This document shows positions 40,952 through 50,091 of a DNA stretch of 64,000 nt, in pieces. Numbering within the stretch: the stretch's first letter is position 1; every line of letters starts with the position of its first letter. A model generated the notes under the pieces. It saw only the letters and a program-made list of their open reading frames with translations. It did not search any database and had not been told where the DNA came from. Origin of the DNA: an uncultured Pelagibacteraceae bacterium (GTDB lineage Bacteria > Pseudomonadota > Alphaproteobacteria > Pelagibacterales > Pelagibacteraceae); NCBI GenBank assembly GCA_902607625.1, contig CACLKR010000003.1, forward strand, positions 10,001-74,000, in the 5' to 3' direction. The translations under genes and the position numbers were made by a program.

Positions 40952-42073
40952 ATGAAAAAGCTTTCTATTTTATCTCAAACTTTTGGTTCATATATCCGAA
41001 GCTTGAGAATAAAAAATAATATAGGACAAAGGGAACTAGCAAAGAAAATAGGTGTAGCCCCATCATATCTGAATGATATGGAAAAAAATAAGCGTACAGC
41101 TCCAAGAACAGATTTAATAAAAAAGTTATCTACTATATTAAAAGCAGATCTGGATTTATTAAATGATCTTGCTGGAAATTCAAAAAAAACTATAGCACCT
41201 GATATTGTTGATTATATAGAAAATAATCCAAAAATTGTTTCATTATTACGTGCAGTAAAAAATAGTGAACTTAGTGATGACGAAATTGCAAATATTGAAA
41301 AAAAAATAAATGAATCAACAACTAAAGTATTAATAGTTGCTGCAGGTTTAGGAAGCAGATTAAAAGGCCATACTGAAAATTTACCGAAATGTATGCTTGA
41401 TTTTGGTGGAAAAACTCTTTTAGAACGCCAGCTTTCAGTTTATAGAAATTGTGGCATAGACAACATCTCAGTAGTTAGAGGTTATAAAAAAAATAAAATT
41501 AATTATAAAAATATAAAATATCTAGATAACAAAGATTATGAAAAGAACAATATATTAAATTCTATTTTCTACGGTGAAAAAGTAATTAACGGTAATATTA
41601 TAATAGCGTATTCAGATATTTTATTTGAATCTAGTGTTGTTCAGCGCTTGTTAGATTCAGATCATGACATATCCGTAGTCGTTGATATTGATTGGAGAGG
41701 TTATTATGTTGGCCGCAAAGATCATCCCATCGAGGAAGCAGAAAATGTTATCTTTAACTCTAACAATGAAGTCATCAAAATAGGGAAAATAGCTACAGAA
41801 AAACAAGAAGTGCATGGTGAATTTATTGGTATGATGAAACTGTCTCACCGTGGTGCTGAAATTTTTAAACAGAATTTTCATAGAGTAAAAAAACTTTTCT
41901 GGAATAAACCATTTCAGAGATCAAAAACTTTTCAAACAGCCTATTTAACTGACATGATTCAAGAACTCGTGGATATAGGGACAAAAGTTCACTGTGTTAT
42001 TATTGAAAGAGGTTGGAAAGAAATCGATACTGTAGAAGACTACCAAAAAACCCTTAAAGAATTTAAGCAGTAA
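40952..42073 (+). CDS. fusion of XRE-type DNA-binding domain with LicC/PntC-like nucleotidyltransferase
   Basis: The 373-residue protein has an N-terminal helix-turn-helix of the Cro/CI-XRE type (about residues 11-65; RELAKKIGVAPSYLNDMEKNKR), a linker of about 55 residues, then a nucleotidyltransferase from about 124 with VLIVAAGLGSRLKGHTENLP, KCMLDFGGKTLLERQL, NILNSIFYGEKV, IIAYSDILFE and WKEIDTVEDYQ. This second part resembles phosphocholine and phosphonate cytidylyltransferases. The fusion is unusual. It precedes a phosphonate-type transporter by 108 bp, so it may regulate, or chemically process, what that transporter brings in. Both roles are inference. Confidence 0.78.
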   Translation: MKKLSILSQTFGSYIRSLRIKNNIGQRELAKKIGVAPSYLNDMEKNKRTAPRTDLIKKLSTILKADLDLLNDLAGNSKKTIAPDIVDYIENNPKIVSLLRAVKNSELSDDEIANIEKKINESTTKVLIVAAGLGSRLKGHTENLPKCMLDFGGKTLLERQLSVYRNCGIDNISVVRGYKKNKINYKNIKYLDNKDYEKNNILNSIFYGEKVINGNIIIAYSDILFESSVVQRLLDSDHDISVVVDIDWRGYYVGRKDHPIEEAENVIFNSNNEVIKIGKIATEKQEVHGEFIGMMKLSHRGAEIFKQNFHRVKKLFWNKPFQRSKTFQTAYLTDMIQELVDIGTKVHCVIIERGWKEIDTVEDYQKTLKEFKQ

Positions 42074-42111
42074 GTGTAATAAAAATTTAACATATATCCT
42101 GAAATATGGAG

Positions 42112-42161
42112 TTGACATGTGTTGTTTTATAGTGTTATTACGTTAGCGAACAATAATAACA
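42112..42161 (+). promoter_or_regulatory. phnD promoter with overlapping 8-bp inverted repeat
   Basis: A perfect TTGACA (42112-42117) is followed after 17 bp by the weak -10 TTATTA (42135-42140). The perfect inverted repeat TGTTATTA (42133-42140)-N13-TAATAACA (42154-42161) covers this -10 and the start region. It could be an operator for a dimeric regulator such as the XRE-domain protein encoded just upstream. A good ribosome site, AAGGA (42171-42175), lies 6 bases before the phnD ATG. Confidence 0.5.
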
Positions 42162-42181
42162 TAAATATAGAAGGATATTGA

Positions 42182-43039
42182 ATGTTAGATATTTCAAAAA
42201 GATTAGTTTTAGCATTTATGATTTTTTTTGTTTCTGTAAATGTTCAAGCAGAATCTAAGAAATTTAATATGGTTTTCGTGCCCGCAAGTGAAAAGGGAGA
42301 CGAAAGTGATTATAAAAGTTTAATATCAATTGTTGAGAAACTTACTGAATTTGAAATCAATACAATAAAAGTTACTGACTATAATGCTGCGGTTGAAGCT
42401 ATGCGGGCAGGGAGAGCTGATATTGCTTGGTATGGGGGAAAAACTTATATTAAAGCAGCTGAAATAGCCGATGCAGAAGCCTTCGCCGCTGGAGTTAGAC
42501 CAGGAGAAAAAAACGCAAATTATTTTGCTTATTTTGTAGTTAAACAAGATAGCAAAATAAAAAAATTTTCAGATATAAAAGGTAAAGTACTATCTTTAAA
42601 TACCATCGGTTCTACTAGCGGCGATTTGATTCCTCAAGTTGAGCTAGCAAAGATTAATTTATCTACTACTAATAAAGATCATTTTAAAAATGTATTTTAC
42701 GCAGGGAGTCACGATGCTTGCTTATTAGCTGTTTTAAATAATCAATCCGATGTGTGTGGAATGAGTTCAAGAAACTTTGAAGCTCGCTTAGCCGACAATA
42801 CTTTTAAAATAGAGCAGGTAAGAATTATACATAAATCTGATCCTGTTCCTCCACCACCACTCGCTTATTCGAAGAAAATTCCTTTGAAAGATAGAAAAAA
42901 AATTAAGAAAGCTGTATTGGAAGCTCATAAACACGGTAAAATAGGCGGCTACGGAGGAAAAATGTCTCACTATATATCAGTCAAAGACTCAGACTATGAC
43001 GTGTTGCGTAAAGTTGTGGAATTACTAAAAAATAAATAA
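42182..43039 (+). CDS. phnD: phosphonate/phosphite-type ABC transporter substrate-binding protein
   Basis: The 285-residue protein has a clear signal peptide, MLDISKRLVLAFMIFFVSVNVQA, with likely cleavage before ESKK. The mature part shows PhnD-type features: MVFVPASEKGD, AVEAMRAGRADIAWYGGKTY, SDIKGKVLSLNTIGSTSGDLIP and HDACLLAVLNNQSDVCGMS. It would bind an oxyanion such as a phosphonate in the periplasm and pass it to PhnE. Ligand type cannot be read from sequence. No C-P lyase genes are in the window, so the catabolic route, if any, is elsewhere. Confidence 0.85.
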   Translation: MLDISKRLVLAFMIFFVSVNVQAESKKFNMVFVPASEKGDESDYKSLISIVEKLTEFEINTIKVTDYNAAVEAMRAGRADIAWYGGKTYIKAAEIADAEAFAAGVRPGEKNANYFAYFVVKQDSKIKKFSDIKGKVLSLNTIGSTSGDLIPQVELAKINLSTTNKDHFKNVFYAGSHDACLLAVLNNQSDVCGMSSRNFEARLADNTFKIEQVRIIHKSDPVPPPPLAYSKKIPLKDRKKIKKAVLEAHKHGKIGGYGGKMSHYISVKDSDYDVLRKVVELLKNK

Positions 43040-43063
43040 ACAATATGAAACTATCCTCTTAAA

Positions 43064-43786
43064 ATGCTTGAAATAAAAAGTCTTAGAAAAAATTTTAAAA
43101 GCGGAACAGAAGCTCTTAAGGGAGTAGATTTAAAAATAAATAAAGGAGAGTTTGTATCTATTCTAGGACCAAGTGGATCCGGAAAAACTACATTACTTAG
43201 AAGCATTAACGGCCTAGAGAACATTGATAATGGTGAAATTTTTTTAGATAACAAAAAAATAGATAGAATTTACCTACCAGAAGTTCAAAAGAAAACTGGA
43301 ATGATTTTTCAAGAATTTAATTTAGTAAATAATTTATCAACAATTAACAATGTATTAACTGGTCTTTTAAACTCGAGTAGTAAATTTTTATCTATGTTTT
43401 ACTTGTTTACAAGAGAACAAAAGTTAGAAGCTTTACAATCGTTAGAGACTGTAGACCTTCTTGATAAAGCATATAGTCGAGCCGATGAACTTTCTGGAGG
43501 ACAAAGGCAAAGAGTGGGTATTGCAAGAGCTATAATCAAAAAACCCTTATTGTTATTGGCAGATGAACCAGTTGCAAGTTTAGATCCTAAAGCATCAAAT
43601 TTAATAATGTCATTATTAAAAAAAATTAATAAAGAATTTAATATAACTATTTTATGTAATTTACATCAAATTGAACTGGCCACTCAGTATTCGGACAGAA
43701 TTGTTGGTTTATTAGATGGAGCAATTACATTTGATGAATCAACACAAAATATTAATAAAGCCAATATTAATGAAATATATAAATAA
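43064..43786 (+). CDS. phnC: phosphonate-type ABC transporter ATP-binding protein
   Basis: The 240-residue ATPase starts MLEIKSLRKNFKSGTEALKG, with Walker A GPSGSGKTT, Q-loop MIFQEFNLVNNLST, signature ELSGGQRQRVGIARAI, Walker B LLLADEPVASLDP and switch NLHQ. The N-L-H-Q form and the NLV-x-x-LS stretch are typical of PhnC. It energises import by the permease encoded 1 bp downstream. The start lies 24 bp after phnD. Confidence 0.9.
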   Translation: MLEIKSLRKNFKSGTEALKGVDLKINKGEFVSILGPSGSGKTTLLRSINGLENIDNGEIFLDNKKIDRIYLPEVQKKTGMIFQEFNLVNNLSTINNVLTGLLNSSSKFLSMFYLFTREQKLEALQSLETVDLLDKAYSRADELSGGQRQRVGIARAIIKKPLLLLADEPVASLDPKASNLIMSLLKKINKEFNITILCNLHQIELATQYSDRIVGLLDGAITFDESTQNINKANINEIYK

Positions 43787-43787
43787 A

Positions 43788-44615
43788 ATGAAAAATGAGA
43801 ATATTATAAAACTAGAAATAGACAATAAAACGAAACATTTGGAAAAGTATTTAAGATCACAATGGTCTTGGAAAACATATGTTTTTATCTTTTCTCTGTT
43901 TTCAGTTTTAACACTTATTATAATTGACCTAGAGATAAATTTTATAAAACTATTTTCTGACTCCTCAAAATATTTAGGTGATATTATTAGCAGAATGCTA
44001 CCACCAGATTTTTCAAATTTTCAAAATTTGATTTATGCAATGTTGGAAACAATTGAGATAGCATTTCTTGGGACTTTTATTGCAATCGTTTTATCAATTC
44101 CAGTTGGGCTACTTTCTGCAAGAAATTTAGCACCTAATTATGGAATTTTTTTAGTCGCAAGAACTATAACAATTTTTTTTAGGGCCATTCCAGAATTTAT
44201 AATGGCGATGGTACTTGTCATTGCGATTGGTTTTGGTGCTATTCCCGGCGTGCTTGCTCTAGGTTTTCACACAATGGGTTTTTTAGCAAAATTTTACGCC
44301 GAGGATATTGAACATATAAACAAAGGTCCTGTCGATGCACTTAAGGCATCTGGCGCTTCAAAAAGACAAATTATTTCTTTTGCTGTAATACCACAAATTA
44401 TTCCATCTTTTGTAGGTAACAATCTTTATATTTTAGATCGAAATATTAGAATGGCAACAATGTTAGGTATTGTAGGTGCCGGTGGGATTGGATATGAACT
44501 TCAATCTTCTTTTAGAATGTTTGAATATCCAAAAGTTTCAGCAATTATTATAATTATATTTGTAACAATTTTTCTCATTGACAATTTGTCTTCATATATT
44601 CGTTCCAAGATTTAA
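43788..44615 (+). CDS. phnE: phosphonate-type ABC transporter permease
   Basis: The protein is about 275 residues from ATG at 43788, one base after the phnC stop. The frame is open back to 43716, but that part lies inside phnC. It has about six membrane helices and the PhnE/binding-protein-dependent permease motif KASGASKRQIISFAVIPQIIPSF, which contacts the ATPase, and ATMLGIVGAGGIGYEL near the C-terminus. Only one permease gene is present, so it should act as a homodimer. It converges on the mrp gene 18 bp away. Confidence 0.9.
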   Translation: MKNENIIKLEIDNKTKHLEKYLRSQWSWKTYVFIFSLFSVLTLIIIDLEINFIKLFSDSSKYLGDIISRMLPPDFSNFQNLIYAMLETIEIAFLGTFIAIVLSIPVGLLSARNLAPNYGIFLVARTITIFFRAIPEFIMAMVLVIAIGFGAIPGVLALGFHTMGFLAKFYAEDIEHINKGPVDALKASGASKRQIISFAVIPQIIPSFVGNNLYILDRNIRMATMLGIVGAGGIGYELQSSFRMFEYPKVSAIIIIIFVTIFLIDNLSSYIRSKI

Positions 44616-44633
44616 TAATTATTTTTTTTATAT

Positions 44634-45461
44634 TTAAAGAAAAGATTCTTTAACTTTATTAGCTATTTCTAAAAAAATTTTTGAAATATTATGTTCAGGA
44701 TTTTTTTCAAAAAGAGGTTTGCCAGAGTCAGCCGCAACTCTTAAGTCAATATTCAATGGTATTTTTCCAAGAAATTTTTTTTTATAATCGTTAGCAGCTT
44801 TTTCTACACCACCTTCGCCAAAAATATTATAGTTTTTACCGTCATCACCTTCAAAGAAACTCATATTATCAACTAGACCAATTATCGGCACTTTTAATTT
44901 ATCAAACATCTTGATTCCTCTCCTCACATCAAGCAATGCTATTTCTTGTGGTGTTGAAACAATCACGACGCCATCGACTTTAATTTCTTGTGAGAAGGTA
45001 AGTTGAGTATCTCCAGTTCCAGGCGGCATATCTACAACTAAAAAATCTAAATTATTCCACAAAACTTTTTGAGTGAATGTTTTAATCGCGCTTATTACCA
45101 TTGGTCCTCTCCAAACCATTGGTGTTTCTTTATCCACTAAAAAACCAATGGATATACACTGAATTCCATATTGTTCTATTGGTGTTAAACTCTTTCCATC
45201 TTTGCTTTCAGGTTTGTTATTTATAGACATCATTTTTGGGAGTGAAGGTCCGTATATATCTGCATCTAAAATTCCTACTTTTGAACCGGTAGATTTTAGA
45301 GCTAAAGCAAAATTCGTGGCAAAAGTTGATTTTCCAACTCCGCCTTTGGCGCTAGATATGGCAATAGTAAATTTTGTTCCTCTTATCGGATTTTTTGTGA
45401 AGCTCTTTGGAACCGTATTTGCCTTTAAAGTACTACTTAATCCTACGGTCTTTTTGTCCAT
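44634..45461 (-). CDS. mrp: Mrp/NBP35-family iron-sulfur cluster carrier ATPase
   Basis: The 275-residue protein has a deviant Walker A, ISSAKGGVGKSTFATNFALAL, then VGILDADIYGPSLPKMM, MVWRGPMVISAIKTF and VDMPPGTGDTQLTFSQ, all Mrp hallmarks. It lacks the N-terminal MIP18 (DUF59) domain present in longer Mrp proteins and the C-terminal CxxC pair often seen in ApbC. It likely carries or transfers Fe-S clusters as a dimer. It is transcribed away from hflK across a 50-bp gap. Confidence 0.88.
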   Translation of the reverse strand: MDKKTVGLSSTLKANTVPKSFTKNPIRGTKFTIAISSAKGGVGKSTFATNFALALKSTGSKVGILDADIYGPSLPKMMSINNKPESKDGKSLTPIEQYGIQCISIGFLVDKETPMVWRGPMVISAIKTFTQKVLWNNLDFLVVDMPPGTGDTQLTFSQEIKVDGVVIVSTPQEIALLDVRRGIKMFDKLKVPIIGLVDNMSFFEGDDGKNYNIFGEGGVEKAANDYKKKFLGKIPLNIDLRVAADSGKPLFEKNPEHNISKIFLEIANKVKESFL

Positions 45462-45511
45462 ATTGCCTATCTTAACTTGTTTTTGTAAATAAAGTCACTA
45501 TATAGAGTGTC

Positions 45512-46612
45512 ATGGCAAACGATAATGATTTCAAAGGCGGAAGTCCATGGGGGTCACCTCCAGGAGGAAAAAATGGATCTGGACGTGGAGGGCAAAAACC
45601 TCCTAACATTGATGAAATTGTAGAAAAAATTCAAAAATTAATTAGCAAATTGATTCCAGGCGGAAAATCTGGTGGTAGCAAACCAATTATTTTTGGACTT
45701 ATTTTACTGATCTTTGTTTGGGCTTTCAGTGGACTATATAGAGTATTACCTGACGAGCAAGGAGTCGTTTTAAGATTTGGAAAATTTATATCAACAACTC
45801 AACCAGGTTTAAATTATCACATTCCTTATCCAGTCGAAACTGCTTTGACTCCAAAAGTTACAAAAGTAAATAGGATCGATGTAGGATTTAGATCAGCAAG
45901 TGATTCAGGAAGAACATCAGGAATTGGTGATGTTTCAGAAGAAAGTTTAATGCTAACGGGTGATGAAAATATAGTTAACATTGACTTTTCAGTTTTTTGG
46001 GTAATCAAAGATGCTGGAAAGTTTTTATTTAAAATACAAAGCCCTGTTGAAACAGTAAAAGCTGCGGCTGAAACAGCCATGAGAGAAGTAATAGCAAAAA
46101 GCAAACTTCAATCAATATTAACCGAAGGAAGATCCAAAATTGAAATTGAAACACAAGAAATTGCCCAAAGTCTTTTAGATGAGTACGAATCTGGAATACA
46201 GATTACACAAGTGCAAACTCAAAAAGCTGACCCGCCTGATGAAGTAATCGATGCTTTTAGAGATGTTCAAGCTGCTAGAGCCGATATGGAACGTTCAAAG
46301 AATGAAGCTGAAGCTTATGCTAACGATGTTATACCGAGAGCACGAGGGGATGCAGCAAAAATTTTACAGGAAGCTGAAGCATATAAAAAACAAGTAGTTG
46401 CCGCAGCGGAAGGTGAAGCAAGTAGATTTGTAGCTATATATGATGAGTATGCAAAAGCCAAACAAGTAACCCAAGAAAGAATGTATCTAGAAACAATGGA
46501 AAAAGTTTTAGCAGATATAGATAAAGTAATTATAGATAGAAAAGCTGGAGGAGTAGTTCCTTATTTGCCTTTGCCAGAACTATCTAAGAAAAAAGGATCG
46601 GATACACAATGA
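45512..46612 (+). CDS. hflK: FtsH protease regulator HflK
   Basis: The 366-residue protein has a glycine-rich N-terminus (GGSPWGSPPGGKNGSGRGG), a membrane helix at about residues 61-76, then a band-7/SPFH domain with YRVLPDEQGVVLRFGKF, QPGLNYHIPYPVE and the coiled-coil region PDEVIDAFRDVQAARADMER. It forms with HflC a membrane assembly that surrounds FtsH and controls degradation of membrane proteins. The stop overlaps the hflC start. Confidence 0.93.
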   Translation: MANDNDFKGGSPWGSPPGGKNGSGRGGQKPPNIDEIVEKIQKLISKLIPGGKSGGSKPIIFGLILLIFVWAFSGLYRVLPDEQGVVLRFGKFISTTQPGLNYHIPYPVETALTPKVTKVNRIDVGFRSASDSGRTSGIGDVSEESLMLTGDENIVNIDFSVFWVIKDAGKFLFKIQSPVETVKAAAETAMREVIAKSKLQSILTEGRSKIEIETQEIAQSLLDEYESGIQITQVQTQKADPPDEVIDAFRDVQAARADMERSKNEAEAYANDVIPRARGDAAKILQEAEAYKKQVVAAAEGEASRFVAIYDEYAKAKQVTQERMYLETMEKVLADIDKVIIDRKAGGVVPYLPLPELSKKKGSDTQ

Positions 46613-47481
46613 AAATAAGTAAATTTTTACTTCCCGTTATAGTTCTTGCCGCATTTACAGTTTATCTATCACTTTTTACAGTCAAAGAAATTAATCAAGC
46701 TATAGTATTACAATTTGGTGATCCAAAAAGAGTACTTGCTGAACCAGGACTTAAAGTTAAAATTCCTTTCATTCAGAATGTTATATTTATAGATCGTAGA
46801 ATATTAAGTTTAGATCCTGCACCAGAAGAAGTTATTGCATCAGACCAAAAAAGATTAATTGTTGATGCTTATGCTAGATTTAAAATTATAGACCCATTAA
46901 AATTTTATATTTCAGTAGGTGATGAGAGAGTAGCAAGATCAAGATTAGCTACTATTATTAATTCAAGATTAAGAAGTGTTTTAGGTACACAGAGCCTTGC
47001 AACATTGTTATCTGAAGATAGATCAAAACAAATGGCAATTATTCAAGATGGTGTTAATGCTGAAGCTGGAAAATTTGGTATAGAAATAATAGACGTCAGA
47101 ATTAAGAGAGCCGATCTCCCACAAGCAAATAGTGAAGCCATATATAAAAGGATGCAAACTGAAAGAGAAAGAGAAGCAAAAGAATTTAGAGCCAAAGGAG
47201 CTGAGATGGCAGTAACTATCACATCAACAGCGGATAAAGAAGTTACAGTACTTATAGCAAATGCTAGAAAGCAATCCGAAATTATGAAAGGTGAAGGAGA
47301 TGGCCAAAGAAATAAAATATTTGCAGATGCATTTGGCAAGGATCCTGAGTTTTTTTCTTTCTACAGAGCAATGCAGGCTTATGAAAAAGCTTTAATTGGA
47401 GGAGACACTTCTTTAATTCTTTCTCCCGATAGCGATTTTTTTAAGTTTTTTGGCAAAGCAGGACTCACTAATAAACAATAA
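46609..47481 (+). CDS. hflC: FtsH protease regulator HflC
   Basis: The 290-residue protein has an N-terminal membrane anchor, LLPVIVLAAFTVYLSLFTV, and an SPFH domain with NQAIVLQFGDPKRVL, PGLKVKIPFIQNV and IIDVRIKRADLPQANSEAIYKRM, followed by ATREREAKEFRAKG-like helices (here MQTEREREAKEFRAKG). It pairs with HflK. The 4-nt overlap with hflK and the neighbouring Do protease gene place it in a membrane protein quality-control operon. Confidence 0.93.
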   Translation: MKISKFLLPVIVLAAFTVYLSLFTVKEINQAIVLQFGDPKRVLAEPGLKVKIPFIQNVIFIDRRILSLDPAPEEVIASDQKRLIVDAYARFKIIDPLKFYISVGDERVARSRLATIINSRLRSVLGTQSLATLLSEDRSKQMAIIQDGVNAEAGKFGIEIIDVRIKRADLPQANSEAIYKRMQTEREREAKEFRAKGAEMAVTITSTADKEVTVLIANARKQSEIMKGEGDGQRNKIFADAFGKDPEFFSFYRAMQAYEKALIGGDTSLILSPDSDFFKFFGKAGLTNKQ

Positions 47482-47489
47482 GTAATTCG

Positions 47490-47675
47490 ATGAAAGAGCT
47501 CATCATTGCGATAGGTCTTTTATTATTTATTGAGGGTATGTTATATGCCTTATTTCCATCAAAAATGAAAAATATGTTGAAAGCAATTGAAAAGTTGCCA
47601 GTGAACCAACTAAGAATAAGTGGATTATTGTTTGCTCTAATTGGGTTTGCTATTGTCTGGTATTTTAAGAGATAG
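47490..47675 (+). CDS. DUF2065-family small membrane protein
   Basis: The 61-residue protein has two hydrophobic segments, IIAIGLLLFIEGMLYALFP and ISGLLFALIGFAIVWYF, separated by a basic loop with LPVNQLRISG. This is the DUF2065 pattern, commonly found beside hflC in proteobacteria. The function is unknown; its constant place between HflC and Do-protease genes suggests a part in envelope quality control. Confidence 0.85.
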   Translation: MKELIIAIGLLLFIEGMLYALFPSKMKNMLKAIEKLPVNQLRISGLLFALIGFAIVWYFKR

Positions 47676-47680
47676 GATTA

Positions 47681-49108
47681 ATGAAGATTTATAAAAAAGT
47701 TATTAATTTCAGTTTAATTATTATTTTATTAAATTTCCCAATCTCGTTTGTACATAGTAAAACTGTACCAAGTTCTTTTGCTGACCTAGCAGAAAAACTC
47801 ATGCCTTCAGTTGTCAATATAGCAAGCACACAAACAATCAAAACAACATCCAATCCATTTAAAAATTTTCAATTTCCTCCAGGCTCTCCGTTTGAAGACA
47901 TGTTTAAAGAATTTAATAGGCCAACAGAAAGAAAAGCTACCGCCTTAGGATCTGGTTTTATAATTGATCAAAAAGGAATAGTAGTTACAAACAATCATGT
48001 CATCCAAGGAGCTGAAGATATCATTGTTAGCGTCAATGGTTCTACAGAATATAAAGCCAAAGTGATAGGTACGGATCCTTATATGGATTTAGCGGTTTTA
48101 CAAATTGAATCAGATGAAAAATTTGTACCTGTTAGTTTTGGAGATTCGGATAGGGCGCGTGTAGGAGATTGGGTTATAGCAATTGGCAATCCTTTTGGTT
48201 TTGGTGGAACGGTTACTTCTGGAATAATTTCATCAAGAAATAGAGACATTGGTTTAACTCGATACGATGATTTTATTCAAACAGACGCATCTATTAATGT
48301 AGGAAATTCTGGTGGACCTCTGTTTAATTTAGATGGAGAAGTTATAGGAATTAATACAGCTATTATTGCTCCCGGGCAATCTGGTTCAATCGGAATAGGT
48401 TTTGCAATACCCTCAAATCCAGCTTCCAATGTAATTAGTCAACTTATAGAATTTGGAGAAACAAAAAGGGGTTGGTTGGGAGTAAGAATTCAAGAAGTTA
48501 CAAAAGAAATTGCTGAGGTGGAAAAATTAGAAAAAGCAGGGGGAGCTTTAGTAGCAAGTGTTTCCGAAAATAGTCCAGCTGACAAGGCGGGAATAAAAGC
48601 TGGAGATATTATATTGGAATTTGATGAAAGAAAAGTTGACACTATGCGATCACTGCCGAAATTAGTAGCTCAAACTAAGGTAGGGAAAAGAGTTATACTT
48701 AAAATTTGGAGAAATCAAAAGTTAATTTCGAAAAAAGTTTTGTTAGGAAGGTTAGAATCTTCCGAACAATTTAAGGCTGAAGCAAATATTGAATCAGATG
48801 CAAGCAAATACGTTAGAATAGAAAATTTAAAAATTTCTATACGAGATTTGAATAAAAATGATATTTCTGAGCGTAAATTTCCAAAAAATACAACCGGAGT
48901 TGTTGTAACAGAAATATTAGAAGGAAGTCCTTTGATGTTTGTTTCTGTTAATGATGTTATTGTTGAATTACAAAAGAAAAAAATTACAAGTTCAAATCAA
49001 TTTTCTGATTTAGTTAAGAAAATTATTGATAAAGGTGCACAAACTTTATATTTAGCAATTTACAATTCAAATAATCAGAGATCCTATATAACTGTAAAAT
49101 TAAAATAA
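47681..49108 (+). CDS. degP: Do-family periplasmic serine protease (DegP/DegQ-like)
   Basis: The 475-residue protein has a signal peptide ending near residue 26 and a trypsin-like domain with the catalytic triad visible as H106 (VVTNNHVIQG), D136 (YMDLAVLQ) and S210 (NVGNSGGPLF). Two PDZ domains follow, at about 255-355 and 380-470, the first with LEKAGGALVASVSENSPADKAG. It degrades or chaperones misfolded envelope proteins. DegP versus DegQ cannot be separated here. It belongs to the hflK-hflC-DUF2065 operon. Confidence 0.92.
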   Translation: MKIYKKVINFSLIIILLNFPISFVHSKTVPSSFADLAEKLMPSVVNIASTQTIKTTSNPFKNFQFPPGSPFEDMFKEFNRPTERKATALGSGFIIDQKGIVVTNNHVIQGAEDIIVSVNGSTEYKAKVIGTDPYMDLAVLQIESDEKFVPVSFGDSDRARVGDWVIAIGNPFGFGGTVTSGIISSRNRDIGLTRYDDFIQTDASINVGNSGGPLFNLDGEVIGINTAIIAPGQSGSIGIGFAIPSNPASNVISQLIEFGETKRGWLGVRIQEVTKEIAEVEKLEKAGGALVASVSENSPADKAGIKAGDIILEFDERKVDTMRSLPKLVAQTKVGKRVILKIWRNQKLISKKVLLGRLESSEQFKAEANIESDASKYVRIENLKISIRDLNKNDISERKFPKNTTGVVVTEILEGSPLMFVSVNDVIVELQKKKITSSNQFSDLVKKIIDKGAQTLYLAIYNSNNQRSYITVKLK

Positions 49109-49129
49109 ATTTTACATTTTAGGTTTTAC

Positions 49130-50053
49130 ATGGAGCGAGAAAAAAAGGTAATATTACTAGCTGGTCCTACGGCGTCCGGTAAATCTGAACTAGCAATCAA
49201 ACTCGCGCAGCATTTTAATGGAGAAATTATAAATGCTGATAGTATGCAAATTTATAAAGAGATTTCTATTTTAACTTCTAAACCCAGCAAAAAGGATACA
49301 GCAATTATAAAACATCATTTATATGGTTTCAATTCAGTTAAGAAAAAATTTTCTACAGGCCATTGGATTCAAATGGCATTAAAAAAAATTGAAGAGCAAT
49401 GGAAAAATGAAAAAACACCAATTGTTGTTGGAGGTACGGGTTTATATTTTAAGGCTTTAACTGACGGATTAGTAAAAATTCCAGAAATTTCAAATAATCT
49501 ACGAGTAGAAATTAGAAAATTACAAAACAAAATAGGACAAGAGAATTTTTTTAATAAATTAATAAAGTTAGATCCTTTAGCTAAAAGTTTTGTTTTACCA
49601 TCTGATGCTCAAAGATCTATGAGAGCATATGAAGTAAAAAAATTTACTAATAAATCCTTGTTTGAATTTACAAAAGAAACAAAATCTAATTTTAACAATA
49701 GTATTTTTAAAAAATTATTTATTAATATTCCAAGAGAATTGTTGCATAAAAAAATAGAAAAAAAAGTTGAAAAAATGTTTAATGATGGCGTAGTTGACGA
49801 AGTAAAAAAATTTTACAAAATGAACGTTGACGCAGATTTATCCTCAAACAAAATAATAGGAATTAAAGAAATTAAGTATTATTTACAAGGCAAAATAACA
49901 TTAATTGCAGCAAAAGAGCTAATTATCCAGAAAACGAGACAATATGCAAAAAGACAATTTACTTGGGGCAGAGGACATATGAAATCGTGGGAGATGATTT
50001 ATTCTCCAGATATTAATGATTTGTTTAAAGAAAGCGTTAATAAAATATCCTAA
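49130..50053 (+). CDS. miaA: tRNA dimethylallyltransferase
   Basis: The 307-residue protein has the P-loop VILLAGPTASGKSELAIKLA, then GEIINADSMQIYKEISILTSKPS, and IVVGGTGLYFKALTDGL, the standard MiaA motifs, and TRQYAKRQFTWGRG near the end. It adds the dimethylallyl group to A37 of tRNAs reading codons that start with U. It lies 21 bp after the Do protease gene. The length is normal. Confidence 0.95.
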   Translation: MEREKKVILLAGPTASGKSELAIKLAQHFNGEIINADSMQIYKEISILTSKPSKKDTAIIKHHLYGFNSVKKKFSTGHWIQMALKKIEEQWKNEKTPIVVGGTGLYFKALTDGLVKIPEISNNLRVEIRKLQNKIGQENFFNKLIKLDPLAKSFVLPSDAQRSMRAYEVKKFTNKSLFEFTKETKSNFNNSIFKKLFINIPRELLHKKIEKKVEKMFNDGVVDEVKKFYKMNVDADLSSNKIIGIKEIKYYLQGKITLIAAKELIIQKTRQYAKRQFTWGRGHMKSWEMIYSPDINDLFKESVNKIS

Positions 50054-50091
50054 AACTTGACCACAACTAAAACTAAGTTAGATTAGCCTTT

